This document shows positions 1 through 7,433 of a DNA stretch of 13,620 bases, one piece after another. The notes beneath the pieces are model-generated. The model ran no database searches. It saw only the letters and a program-made list of their open reading frames with translations, and was not told where the DNA came from. Position 1 is the first letter of the stretch. Each line of letters opens with the position of its first letter. The position numbers and the translations under genes were made by a program. Source of the DNA: Candidatus Kaiserbacteria bacterium (GTDB taxonomy: Bacteria > Patescibacteria > Paceibacteria > UBA9973 > UBA2100). The stretch is from positions 1 through 13,620 of the forward strand of contig NVTG01000029.1 in the NCBI GenBank assembly GCA_002401495.1, given 5' to 3'.

Positions 1-968
1 TTTGCAAGGCGGGTATCATCTGCCTGACGCAGATAAACGCCATTCAGGTTGGTAAGCTTTGCGAAATCAAAGCGCGCAGCCCCTTTGCCAACATCGGTGA
101 TGTCAAACCATTCAATTGCCTGCTCGGTTGAGATAACCTCATCATCGCCATGGCCCCAGCCAAGACGCAGAAGATAGTTGTTGATTGCTTCGGGCAGGAA
201 TCCCATCTCATCGCGATAGGCTTCAACACCAAGCGCACCATGGCGTTTTGACAGTTTTGCGCCATCCGGACCATGGATCAGCGGGATATGCGCAAAGGTC
301 GGAACATCCCAACCCATTGCATCATAAATGACTTTCTGGCGGAACGCGTTGGTCAGATGATCATCGCCGCGGATGACGTTGGTGACACCCATGTCGTGGT
401 CATCGACCACAACCGACAGCATGTAGGTCGGGGTCCCGTCGCCGCGCAGGATGACATAGTCGTCAAGCTGTTCGTTGCCGACACGGACCTCGCCCTGAAC
501 CTGATCATTGATCACCGCATCACCTTCCTGCGGCGCTTTCACGCGCACCACAGGTTTGACACCCTCGGGTGCCTCGGATGGGTCGCGGTCACGCCAGGTG
601 CCGTCATACTTCATCGGGCGGCCTTCTGCGCGGGCTTTTTCGCGCATTTCCGTCAGTTCTTCTTGCGAGCAATAGCAGTAATACGCCTTGCCGGCATCAA
701 GGAGCTTTTGGGCGACTTCAGCGTGGCGGTCGCGACGGGAAAACTGGAAGGTCGGTTCTTCGTCTGCGGTCAGGCCAAGCCAGTTCAAGCCGTCAAAAAT
801 GGCATCAACTGCCTCGGGCGTTGAACGTTCACGGTCGGTATCCTCGATCCGGAGCAGGAACTTGCCACCGGTATGTTTGGCATAGAGCCAGTTATAAAGT
901 GCGGTGCGTGCGCCGCCGATATGTAGAAACCCGGTCGGAGACGGGGCAAAACGGGTAACAACCGTCAT
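1..968 (-). CDS. gltX: Glutamyl-tRNA synthetase, N-terminal 322 codons (3' end outside window)
   Basis: Class I aminoacyl-tRNA synthetase that charges tRNA-Glu in the cytoplasm. Reading down from the ATG at 968-966 gives an open frame to the window edge. The protein opens with [20 protein letters not shown], which holds the HIGH-type ATP motif (HIGG, residues 16-19), followed by [12 protein letters not shown] (about 38-49). The KMSKS-type loop is present as KLSKR (238-242). The GDDHLTN stretch (about 201-207) is typical of the GluRS active site. Family members are usually about 470 residues, so roughly the anticodon-binding third is missing here because the window ends. The leader holds CGGATAGA just upstream of the start but no strong Shine-Dalgarno. 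In alphaproteobacteria GluRS may also misacylate tRNA-Gln for GatCAB; the sequence here does not decide this. It is divergent from comEC. Confidence 0.97.
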   Translation of the reverse strand, partial: MTVVTRFAPSPTGFLHIGGARTALYNWLYAKHTGGKFLLRIEDTDRERSTPEAVDAIFDGLNWLGLTADEEPTFQFSRRDRHAEVAQKLLDAGKAYYCYCSQEELTEMREKARAEGRPMKYDGTWRDRDPSEAPEGVKPVVRVKAPQEGDAVINDQVQGEVRVGNEQLDDYVILRGDGTPTYMLSVVVDDHDMGVTNVIRGDDHLTNAFRQKVIYDAMGWDVPTFAHIPLIHGPDGAKLSKRHGALGVEAYRDEMGFLPEAINNYLLRLGWGHGDDEVISTEQAIEWFDITDVGKGAARFDFAKLTNLNGVYLRQADDTRLA

Positions 969-1061
969 TCAATCTATCCGTTATTTGGATGTTGTCGCTT
1001 GTCCTATGGACTTTTGGCGTGCAGGCTATAGCACAAATGACACGCTGTTGCACCACAGCGG

Positions 1062-3248
1062 ATGTTAGATAGAAACAATGCGGCAGGCGGGCTATTGGAC
1101 ATTCGTCGTAGGGCAGCAGGTAAAAATAAATTAATTCAAATGTTTGCGGTGTTTTTCTCGCAAATTAATTTTGTTGTTACAAGCCAAAGAAATAAGTGGT
1201 TTCTCTCTTCGGTTATCTTCTTTGGGTTGGGATGCGGGGGCTATTTCTTGCTTCCTGCGCGTGTTGGGCTGACACAGGTGTCGCTTGCTGTGATTCTGCT
1301 TTGTTGCGGTTTCTGGCTGTCGCGACGTCTGGCGGTTCTGGCCTTCGGGTTTCAGCTCCTTGCATGTCTTGCTCTTGGCACCCTGACAAGTGCGATCCAT
1401 ACCGAAATGGGTCCCCGCGATATTCCCACAAAAACGCTATATGCAACCGACGTCACCGGAACGGTTATCTCGCTTGAACCAAGAAACGACCGTATTCGGG
1501 CAACATTGGCACCGTCGGAAATCGTGGGTATCCCCCGTGATCAGCTTGGCTGGCATATTCGGCTTAGTTTTCTGGGCGACAGTGATCTTGCGATTGGCGA
1601 CGTCGTGCGCGCAACGGCACGTGTCTTTCCGCTGCGCCCGCCATCTGTTCCCGGTGATCCCGATTTCTCGCGCAATCTGTATTTCAGTAATATCGGTGCC
1701 TCCGGTTTCGTTTTTGGGCGGAAATTTGAAATTCTGGAAGGCAGTAATTCTTTAAATAACAATACATTGCTGGGTGGTGTTGAGAGGTTGCGTCACTATA
1801 TTTCCGCCACCATCAGTGATGAGATGACAGGTCCGGAAGCCGGAATTGCCAAGGCCCTGATCATCGGGGAGCGCGGCGAGGTAACTGCCAGCATTGCGGA
1901 CAATCTGCGCAAGTCGGGTCTTGCGCATCTGTTGGCGATTTCGGGCCTGCATATGGGGTTGCTTTGCGGGACGGTGTTTTTCCTGATCCGTTTCGGCCTG
2001 GCTGCCGTTCCGGCGATTGCCTTGCGGTATCCGATCAAGAAGTGGGCGGCAATGGCCGCGATGCTGGCGGGGCTTGTTTATCTTGGCTTGTCAGGGGCGA
2101 CCATCCCGACCCAGCGGGCCTTCGTGATGCTGCTTGTTGTCTGGTTGGCACTGCTGCTGGATCGCCGTGCCATATCACTTCGGCTTGTCGGAGTGGCGGC
2201 CATCGTGGTGCTGGTCCTGCGGCCCGATGCCGTTCTGGGGGCAAGTTTTCAGTTATCCTTTGCTGCGGTCGGTGCACTTGTCGCTTTTTATGACGGGCCG
2301 GGGCGTCGCTGGCTGGATCGACAGGGCATGTTGTCCTGGTATGAGCGCGCAGGCCTTTATCTGGCCGGTTTGCTCCTGACCAGTCTGATTGTCACCGCAG
2401 TGACCGCGCCGATCATCGGATATCATTTTGGGCGCATTTCCATGTTGGGCATTTTTGCCAATCTGGTGGCCATCCCGGTAATGGCTTTTTGGGTGATGCC
2501 ATGGATTGTCCTGACCCTTGCACTCATCCCGCTCGGGCTTTCGGAATTATCGCTTGCAGCGATGAAGCCGGGATTGACCGTCCTGTTGCAAACCGCCGAA
2601 CTGGTGGCCGGGCAAGACCGGGGCCTTTGGTATGTTTCGGGCCTTGATATGCTTGCTGTTGTGCTCGCGTCGTTGGCGCTGGCATGGATCATCATCTGGC
2701 GTGACAAGGCGATGATTTGGCCCGTGATCCCGGTGGTCCTCACGGCGATTGTTTTTCAGGGGATGCATGAAGAACCGGAAGTGTTGATCTCTGGTGATCG
2801 TGAAAGCTGGGCGGTTTACGATCCGGATGCCGAAATCCTACATGTTTCAAATGGGCTAAGAGGCTTTCAAAAGGATATCTGGATGGGCCGCTTTGGCATT
2901 CGACCAGAACATGAAGCAAGGCGCGTGAAAGCCTGCGACGATGACCCGTGTTATCTGGACATCACCAAAAGCGGAACAGCGTTCCAGATCATTCTTGCAA
3001 GCAACATCGCCAATCCGTTTTATGCCTGTCGCAATGCCGATATCGTCGTGAACCAACAAGCAGACCTGCCAGAAACATGTCACGATTCCGGTGCGCGTCT
3101 TGTGGTGGATGACGATGTGCTGTGGTGGCAGGGTGGTGCTGCAATCAACTTACCGGCAAGCGCTGGCCGCCAGCCCAGGATCACAACGGTGCGGAAAGAT
3201 AGCGGCAATTGGCCCTGGATCATCATTGGTGGCAGAGCAGGGCGCTAA
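1062..3248 (+). CDS. comEC: ComEC/Rec2-family competence membrane protein
   Basis: Inner-membrane channel that passes single-stranded DNA into the cytoplasm during natural transformation. The 728-residue product has hydrophobic segments near residues 46-110, then a soluble DUF4131/OB-like stretch containing DPDFSRNLYFSNIGASGF (about 200-218). The multi-spanning Competence domain follows, with the family signature GLAHLLAISGLHMGL (286-300), GATIPTQRAFVM (about 346), GASFQLSFAAVGAL (about 393) and NLVAIPVMAFWVMP (about 466). The C-terminal soluble region (about 570-728) lacks the HxHxDH metallo-beta-lactamase motif of Gram-positive ComEC. It carries a cysteine-containing pattern (ACDDDPCYLD and later ADIVVNQ) similar to what I recall of other alphaproteobacterial ComEC tails. 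The start is uncertain: ATG 1062 has no clear ribosome site, and ATG 1140 (codon 27) lies in frame just before the first hydrophobic part. Whether the organism is transformable cannot be told from this gene alone. Confidence 0.93.
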   Translation: MLDRNNAAGGLLDIRRRAAGKNKLIQMFAVFFSQINFVVTSQRNKWFLSSVIFFGLGCGGYFLLPARVGLTQVSLAVILLCCGFWLSRRLAVLAFGFQLLACLALGTLTSAIHTEMGPRDIPTKTLYATDVTGTVISLEPRNDRIRATLAPSEIVGIPRDQLGWHIRLSFLGDSDLAIGDVVRATARVFPLRPPSVPGDPDFSRNLYFSNIGASGFVFGRKFEILEGSNSLNNNTLLGGVERLRHYISATISDEMTGPEAGIAKALIIGERGEVTASIADNLRKSGLAHLLAISGLHMGLLCGTVFFLIRFGLAAVPAIALRYPIKKWAAMAAMLAGLVYLGLSGATIPTQRAFVMLLVVWLALLLDRRAISLRLVGVAAIVVLVLRPDAVLGASFQLSFAAVGALVAFYDGPGRRWLDRQGMLSWYERAGLYLAGLLLTSLIVTAVTAPIIGYHFGRISMLGIFANLVAIPVMAFWVMPWIVLTLALIPLGLSELSLAAMKPGLTVLLQTAELVAGQDRGLWYVSGLDMLAVVLASLALAWIIIWRDKAMIWPVIPVVLTAIVFQGMHEEPEVLISGDRESWAVYDPDAEILHVSNGLRGFQKDIWMGRFGIRPEHEARRVKACDDDPCYLDITKSGTAFQIILASNIANPFYACRNADIVVNQQADLPETCHDSGARLVVDDDVLWWQGGAAINLPASAGRQPRITTVRKDSGNWPWIIIGGRAGR

Positions 3249-3282
3249 GCGTTTGAACAGACAACTCAAACCTCAGAAAACA

Positions 3283-3315
3283 AAAAACGCCCGGTCAAAA
3301 GCACCGGGCGTTTTT
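3283..3315. terminator. Bidirectional Rho-independent terminator between comEC and lexA
   Basis: A perfect 13-base inverted repeat: AAAAACGCCCGGT at 3283-3295 and ACCGGGCGTTTTT at 3303-3315, with a 7-base loop. The stem core is GC-rich and is followed by a T run on either strand, so it can stop comEC transcripts (plus) and lexA transcripts (minus). It lies 34 bases past the comEC stop and 23 bases past the lexA stop. Confidence 0.95.
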
Positions 3316-3338
3316 CATTCAGAATGCACTTTAGCAAA

Positions 3339-4046
3339 TTAATACTGACGCAGCAGCCCAACAAGCCGGCCCTGAATCTGCACACGGTCCGGGGACAGGG
3401 CGCGTGTTTCATAGCGCGGATTGGCTGGCTCCAGAAGGACTTCACCACGCCCGCGCTTCAGGCGTTTCAGGGTGGCTTCGGCGTCATCAACAAGTGCGAC
3501 CACGATGGTGCCATCATGGGCCTGCTCGCAACGCTGGATCAGGACGGTATCACCATCCAGAATGCCAGCCTCGACCATCGAATCACCCGATACTTCAAGC
3601 GCATAGTGATCACCGGTGCCAAGCAATGCTGCCGGGACCTGTACCATGGTGCTTTGATCGCGAAGGGCCTCGATCGGTGTACCTGCAGCAATCCGGCCAT
3701 AAAGCGGCAGACCGATGGATTCCCCGGCTTCGGAGAATGCGGTTGGCACGGTTGCAGGTCGATGCGGGGCCTTTCGCGCACTGGCAATCGAGGTCACATT
3801 GTTTGAAGTTTCCGACCCGTCATCCTCATTGTTTTCAGGCAGGCGGACCACTTCAAGTGCGCGCGCACGATGTGCAAGGCGGCGGATGAAACCGCGTTCC
3901 TCAAGGCCCGTGATCAGGCGGTGAATGCCGGATTTGGATTTAAGGTTCAGGGCCTCTTTCATTTCATCGAAAGAGGGCGAAATCCCGTGATCGCGAAGGT
4001 AATTGTCTATATAGACCAGCAACTCATATTGCTTGCGCGTCAGCAT
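3339..4046 (-). CDS. lexA: LexA, SOS-response transcriptional repressor and autoprotease
   Basis: Dimeric repressor that binds SOS boxes and cleaves itself when RecA filaments form on damaged DNA. The 235-residue protein starts [20 protein letters not shown], a typical LexA N-terminal wing-helix (about 1-70) with its recognition region near [20 protein letters not shown] linker of about 40 residues rich in Ser/Asn/Ala follows; the protein is longer than the roughly 200-residue E. coli form, as is usual in alphaproteobacteria. The cleavage site is Ala121-Gly122 in [11 protein letters not shown]. The Ser/Lys dyad is S156 in SGDSM and K194 in ATLKRLKR, so the peptidase looks intact. It has its own promoter with an overlapping LexA box, implying autoregulation. 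It converges with comEC and lies downstream of moaC but is separately transcribed. Confidence 0.98.
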   Translation of the reverse strand: MLTRKQYELLVYIDNYLRDHGISPSFDEMKEALNLKSKSGIHRLITGLEERGFIRRLAHRARALEVVRLPENNEDDGSETSNNVTSIASARKAPHRPATVPTAFSEAGESIGLPLYGRIAAGTPIEALRDQSTMVQVPAALLGTGDHYALEVSGDSMVEAGILDGDTVLIQRCEQAHDGTIVVALVDDAEATLKRLKRGRGEVLLEPANPRYETRALSPDRVQIQGRLVGLLRQY

Positions 4047-4090
4047 GATATTTCCCGAACCTGTAAAAAGAACAAAAAGGATACATAAAT

Positions 4091-4105
4091 GTTCTACTTT
4101 AGTTC
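4091..4105. promoter_or_regulatory. LexA operator (SOS box) of alphaproteobacterial type
   Basis: GTTC at 4091-4094, seven bases, then GTTC at 4102-4105: an exact match to the direct-repeat box GTTC-N7-GTTC known for alphaproteobacterial LexA. It covers the -10 element and part of the spacer of the lexA promoter, which is where a negative autoregulatory site is expected. Confidence 0.9.
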
Positions 4106-4119
4106 TTTTCGCCGGTCAA
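4091..4119 (-). promoter_or_regulatory. lexA promoter (-35 TTGACC, 17-base spacer, -10 TAGAAC)
   Basis: On the minus strand, TTGACC (plus 4114-4119) and TAGAAC (plus 4091-4096) are separated by exactly 17 bases. Transcription would start near 4084, giving a leader of about 40 bases before the lexA ATG at 4046. The -10 hexamer is shared with the LexA box, so repressor binding should block RNA polymerase. The assignment is by inspection. Confidence 0.75.
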
Positions 4120-4147
4120 GCGCGTCTATGCGATTAAAATCCTAAAT

Positions 4148-4190
4148 TGAATAATCGCGGCCTTTATTTAAAAAATCTGAATAATGCGGG
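4148..4190. repeat. Imperfect direct repeat TGAATAAT..., two copies 30 bases apart
   Basis: TGAATAATCGCGG at 4148-4160 and TGAATAATGCGGG at 4178-4190 share an identical TGAATAAT followed by a GC-rich end. The copies are spaced 30 bases, near three helical turns. They lie between the moaC stop and the lexA promoter, and an AT-rich stretch separates them. No protein is known to me that binds this motif; it may be a chance repeat in AT-rich spacer. Confidence 0.4.
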
Positions 4191-4208
4191 CTTGCAAGCA
4201 GCCGGAAA

Positions 4209-4688
4209 CTAGTCTGCGGTGAAGGTCCCTGATTTGCCACCTTCTTTCCGGGTGACCCGCAAATCAGTAATCCTCATACTTTTATCAACAGCCTTGCACA
4301 TATCAAAAACCGTCAATGCCGAGACCGAAGCCGCCGTCAGGGCTTCCATCTCGACGCCGGTCTTGCCGGTCGTCTTGCAGGTGGCGGTGATATCGACAGC
4401 ATCAACGTCACTGGCAAGTTCGAGATCGACCGTGACAGAGGTCAGGGGCAGGGGATGACAAAGCGGGATCAGGTCCGGGGTCTTTTTCGCCCCCATGATC
4501 CCGGCAAGCTGGGCAATGCCAAGAACATCGCCCTTTTTATGGCCGCGATCCGCAATCAGCTTTGCGGTTTCGGAAGACATCAGAACCCGTGCCTTGGCAA
4601 TGGCGGTCCGCGTGGTTTCTGCCTTGGCCGAAATATCGACCATGACGGCATTGCCACCGGCATCAATATGGGAAAGCTTGTCTGCCAT
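4209..4688 (-). CDS. moaC: Cyclic pyranopterin monophosphate synthase (MoaC)
   Basis: Cytoplasmic enzyme of molybdenum-cofactor synthesis. With MoaA it turns GTP into cyclic pyranopterin monophosphate, MoaC acting on the 3',8-cyclo-GTP intermediate. The 159-residue length is normal for the family. Diagnostic motifs are PLCHPLPLT (active-site H78), TGVEMEALTAASVSALTVFD (about 110-129, with D129) and CKAVDKSM (K132, matching the E. coli Asp128/Lys131 pair). It is the last gene of the trpG-trpD-trpC-moaC run, 41 bases after trpC, so it is probably cotranscribed with tryptophan genes. The leader holds ATCGGACAGA just before the ATG, the same ten bases as in front of trpE. moeA, which in my recollection often follows moaC in relatives, is not present before lexA. 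Confidence 0.97.
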   Translation of the reverse strand: MADKLSHIDAGGNAVMVDISAKAETTRTAIAKARVLMSSETAKLIADRGHKKGDVLGIAQLAGIMGAKKTPDLIPLCHPLPLTSVTVDLELASDVDAVDITATCKTTGKTGVEMEALTAASVSALTVFDMCKAVDKSMRITDLRVTRKEGGKSGTFTAD

Positions 4689-4729
4689 TATTTCTGTCCG
4701 ATCCAGATCACGTTCAGGTCAGTTGCCAA

Positions 4730-5527
4730 TCAGGCCGCAAGGCCCAGCAGGTTGCGGGTGGCGGTTGCGACGTCGTCCTGGCGCATCAGGCTTTCACCAA
4801 TCAGGAAACACTGTGCGCCGACCTTTGCCATGCGGGCAAGATCATCAGGGGTAAACAGGCCGCTTTCCGCGACCAGCAAACGATCATCACCGACCATGCT
4901 TGCCAGTTCCTCGGTCGTGGTGAGGGATGTTTCCATGGTCTTGAGGTTGCGGTTATTAATGCCCAGCAAACGCGATTTGAGTTTCAGCGCGCGTTCGAGT
5001 TCCGGGGCGTTGTGCACCTCGATCAGGACATCCATGCCAAGGCTGTGCGCAGCATCTTCAAGCTCAGAAGCCAAGCTATCTTCAAGGGCTGCCATGATCA
5101 GAAGGATGCAATCAGCCCCCAAGGCACGCGCCTCGGTCACCTGATAGGGGTCCACCATGAAGTCCTTGCGAAGGGCCGGAAGATCGACGGCCGCACGGGC
5201 AGCGACCAGATAGCTGTCATCGCCCTGGAAATAGGGAATGTCAGTCAGAACCGACAGGCAGCTTGCCCCGCCGGCCTTATAGGCCTTGGCCAGTTCCGGC
5301 GGATTGAAGTCCGGGCGGATCAACCCCTTGGAAGGTGATGCCTTCTTGATTTCGGCGATCAGGCCATAGCGGCCATCGGCAACACTGGTTTCAAGGGCCG
5401 CGATAAAGCCGCGCGGGGCGGATTGTATATTTGCCTCGGCCTCAAGGGTCGCAAGGGACGTGCGCGCCTTGCAGGCCGCGACATGTTCGCGCTTGTCGTT
5501 GCAGATCTTGGTCAGTACGTCGCTCAC
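4730..5527 (-). CDS. trpC: Indole-3-glycerol-phosphate synthase
   Basis: TIM-barrel enzyme that closes the indole ring, converting CdRP (1-(2-carboxyphenylamino)-1-deoxyribulose 5-phosphate) to indole-3-glycerol phosphate with loss of CO2 and water. The 265-residue product has the family hallmarks: [11 protein letters not shown] (E59, K61), [12 protein letters not shown] (K121), LIEVHN (E170), LGINNRNL (N191) and VAESGL (S222). It is a stand-alone enzyme without a fused TrpF. The start is GTG at 5527-5525, overlapping the trpD stop as GTGA, with AAGGAA a good distance upstream inside the end of trpD. This arrangement suggests translational coupling to trpD. Confidence 0.97.
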   Translation of the reverse strand: MSDVLTKICNDKREHVAACKARTSLATLEAEANIQSAPRGFIAALETSVADGRYGLIAEIKKASPSKGLIRPDFNPPELAKAYKAGGASCLSVLTDIPYFQGDDSYLVAARAAVDLPALRKDFMVDPYQVTEARALGADCILLIMAALEDSLASELEDAAHSLGMDVLIEVHNAPELERALKLKSRLLGINNRNLKTMETSLTTTEELASMVGDDRLLVAESGLFTPDDLARMAKVGAQCFLIGESLMRQDDVATATRNLLGLAA

Positions 5528-6558
5528 GCCGGGTTTCCTTCGTTGGTGATCGCTACAAGGCCCTGCAGGGTTTCGGCAGCCTTGCCGCTATCAATGGCAT
5601 CAGACGCCTTGTTGATGCCATCGGCCAGATCACTGGCAATGCCGGTGACCACAAGTGCCGCCCCGGCATTCATCAGAACGATATCGCGGTACGGGCCTTT
5701 CTGTGCGGACAGCAGATCAAGAATGGCCTTGGCATTGACATCGGCATCGCCGCCCTTGAGGTCATCAAGGGTCGCAGTTTCAAGACCGAAATCGCTTGGC
5801 GAGATTTCAAACGTGGTGACCTTGCCGTCCTTGACCTCGGCGACATAGGTCGGCCCGGTGGTCGAGATTTCATCAAGGCCGCTGTGGCCATGCACAACCC
5901 AGGCATGGACCGAGCCCAAACGGTTCAGGACATGGGCAATCGGTTCAACCCACTGTTTGTCAAAAACACCAAGAACCTGGCGTTTGGTCTTGGCCGGATT
6001 GGCCAGAGGACCGAGCAGATTAAAGATCGTGCGCGTGCCCATTTCAACACGGGTCGGCATGACGTGGCGCATGGCCGAGTGATGACGGGTTGCCATCATG
6101 AAGCAGAGATTGATGTCGCGAAGCGCCTTTTCAAGAAGATTCATATCCGCATCAAGATTGACACCAAGCGCCATCAAAACATCAGCAGAACCGGATTTGG
6201 ATGAAGCCGCGCGGTTGCCGTGCTCGGCAACGGTGGCACCCGCGGCGGCTGCGACAATCGCAGCCCCGGTCGAAATATTATAGGTGCCGCTGCCATCACC
6301 GCCGGTGCCGCAGGTATCGACCGCGTTTTCCGGGGCGATGATGCCGGTTGCCTTTTCACGCATGACGCGTGCGGCGCCTGTGATTTCATCAATGGTTTCA
6401 CCGCGAAGGCGCAAGCCCATCAGGAAAGCCCCCATCTGCGAAGGCGTTGCCTGACCCGACATCAGCACGTTAAAGGCCACTTCGGCCATGCTTTCGCTCA
6501 GTTTCTCGCCATCTGCGACTTTGGCCAAAATAGGCTTCATATCATGATCAGTCGACAT
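5524..6558 (-). CDS. trpD: Anthranilate phosphoribosyltransferase
   Basis: Transfers phosphoribose from PRPP to anthranilate, the second step of the tryptophan branch. I chose the ATG at 6558-6556 ([11 protein letters not shown]...), giving 344 residues, the usual size. It has AAGGAAGA a few bases upstream, whereas the frame open to 6675 would overlap trpG and adds unrelated residues. Motifs: [17 protein letters not shown] (PRPP-binding glycine loop, G84-D88, then N94-T97), [16 protein letters not shown] (about 111-126), [22 protein letters not shown] (about 167-188) and [12 protein letters not shown]. The barrel of this transferase is all-helical plus a nucleotide-binding half; nothing is missing. 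It lies 31 bases after trpG and overlaps trpC by 4 bases. Confidence 0.97.
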   Translation of the reverse strand: MSTDHDMKPILAKVADGEKLSESMAEVAFNVLMSGQATPSQMGAFLMGLRLRGETIDEITGAARVMREKATGIIAPENAVDTCGTGGDGSGTYNISTGAAIVAAAAGATVAEHGNRAASSKSGSADVLMALGVNLDADMNLLEKALRDINLCFMMATRHHSAMRHVMPTRVEMGTRTIFNLLGPLANPAKTKRQVLGVFDKQWVEPIAHVLNRLGSVHAWVVHGHSGLDEISTTGPTYVAEVKDGKVTTFEISPSDFGLETATLDDLKGGDADVNAKAILDLLSAQKGPYRDIVLMNAGAALVVTGIASDLADGINKASDAIDSGKAAETLQGLVAITNEGNPA

Positions 6559-6589
6559 CGGGTCTTCCTTGGTTGCGGTCCAGCGCCGG

Positions 6590-7162
6590 TCAGGCACCGG
6601 CATAGTCGATAAAATTCTTAAGCAATGCGTGGCCATGTTCCGAAGCGATGCTTTCGGGATGGAACTGGACACCATGAATTTGATGGGTTTTATGACGAAC
6701 GCCCATAATCAGACCATCTCCGCTTTGGGCGGTGATTTCAAGGCTGTCGGGCAAAGTTTCGCGCTCAATCACCAATGAATGATAACGGGTGGCTTCAAAC
6801 GGGCTTGGCAGGCCAGCAAAAACGCTGGTGCCGGAATGGGTCATGGCATCGGTCTTGCCATGCATGCATTCGGGCGCACGGATGACCTTGCCACCAAAGG
6901 CCTGACCAATTGATTGATGACCAAGACACACCCCAAGCAGCTTGACCTTGCCCGCCGCAGCCTTGATCACATCAAGGCAGATACCGGCCCGTTCCGGGTC
7001 ACAGGGGCCGGGCGAAATCACAATGCCTTCGGGATTGAGCGCCATGGCCGCATCCACGCTGATCTCATCATTGCGGCGCACTTCGACCTCGGGGCCGAGT
7101 TCGCGCAGATAGTGCCACAAATTGAATGTGAAACTGTCGTAATTGTCGATGAGGAGATACAT
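6590..7162 (-). CDS. trpG: Anthranilate synthase component II (glutamine amidotransferase)
   Basis: Class I glutamine amidotransferase that supplies ammonia from glutamine to TrpE for anthranilate formation. In many bacteria the same subunit also serves PabB in folate synthesis. The 190-residue protein begins [15 protein letters not shown]. It has the oxyanion loop PGPCDP (about 51-56), nucleophile C79 in [19 protein letters not shown] (about 100-105) and the H168/E170 pair in VQFHPES. The catalytic triad is therefore complete. It is the first gene of the trpG-trpD-trpC-moaC operon, split from trpE by an opposite-strand gene. Its leader is short and lacks an obvious Shine-Dalgarno, so translation initiation may be weak. 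Confidence 0.96.
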   Translation of the reverse strand: MYLLIDNYDSFTFNLWHYLRELGPEVEVRRNDEISVDAAMALNPEGIVISPGPCDPERAGICLDVIKAAAGKVKLLGVCLGHQSIGQAFGGKVIRAPECMHGKTDAMTHSGTSVFAGLPSPFEATRYHSLVIERETLPDSLEITAQSGDGLIMGVRHKTHQIHGVQFHPESIASEHGHALLKNFIDYAGA

Positions 7163-7196
7163 CAGAAAGCGGGCTCATGCACATTAAGGTCGGCAG

Positions 7197-7224
7197 AGAA
7201 TAAACGCCATTGTCGCTACGTCAA
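7197..7224 (-). promoter_or_regulatory. Candidate trpGDC-moaC promoter (TTGACG, 16-base spacer, TATTCT)
   Basis: Minus-strand TTGACG (plus 7219-7224) and TATTCT (plus 7197-7202) are 16 bases apart. Transcription would begin near 7190, about 28 bases before the trpG ATG. No tryptophan-rich leader peptide or terminator hairpin fits into so short a leader, so classical attenuation looks unlikely at this promoter. Found by eye only. Confidence 0.5.
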
Positions 7225-7348
7225 GCAGAAGCAGAGCAAGGCTTTTTTCGCTTTCGGCGCGTCCGTGATCGCGTAAGGGGTAATCCTTTAACCGTGCGCT
7301 AACCAGAGACGTTTTAAAAAGATTAAAATCATGCCGACAAGATCGGTG

Positions 7349-7354
7349 TATAAT
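7349..7354 (+). promoter_or_regulatory. Candidate -10 element (TATAAT) for the deacetylase-like gene
   Basis: A perfect TATAAT lies 80 bases before the GTG start of the plus-strand gene. No convincing -35 hexamer is found 16-18 bases upstream, so the site may need an activator or be a chance match in AT-rich DNA. Confidence 0.4.
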
Positions 7355-7367
7355 CACCATATGGGAA

Positions 7368-7395
7368 GCGGTTGTTCAGTGAACGAAACAGCCGC
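7368..7395 (+). promoter_or_regulatory. Leader stem-loop in front of the deacetylase-like gene
   Basis: GCGGTTGTT at 7368-7376 can pair in RNA with AACAGCCGC at 7387-7395 through nine pairs, one of them G-U, around a 10-base loop. It would lie near the 5' end of a transcript started from the TATAAT at 7349. There is no T run, so it is not a terminator; it could affect stability or bind a regulator. Confidence 0.4.
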
Positions 7396-7433
7396 TACGA
7401 GCATCCCAGCAAACGAATACTGGAGACCACAGC

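Noticed and set aside
273..824. Plus-strand 183-codon frame antisense to gltX
   Set aside because: It lies in register with the conserved gltX frame, which has both synthetase signature motifs.
4057..4073. GAAC-N9-GAAC as a second LexA box
   Set aside because: The spacing is nine, not seven; it is noted only as possible weak half sites.
5431..6204. Plus-strand frame of 257 codons antisense to trpD and trpC
   Set aside because: It is in register with trpD and crosses into trpC; its protein is low in recognisable domains, so it is a shadow.
6559..6675. N-terminal extension of trpD to ATG 6675
   Set aside because: It would overlap the conserved end of trpG, has no family similarity, and ATG 6558 has a good ribosome site and normal protein length.
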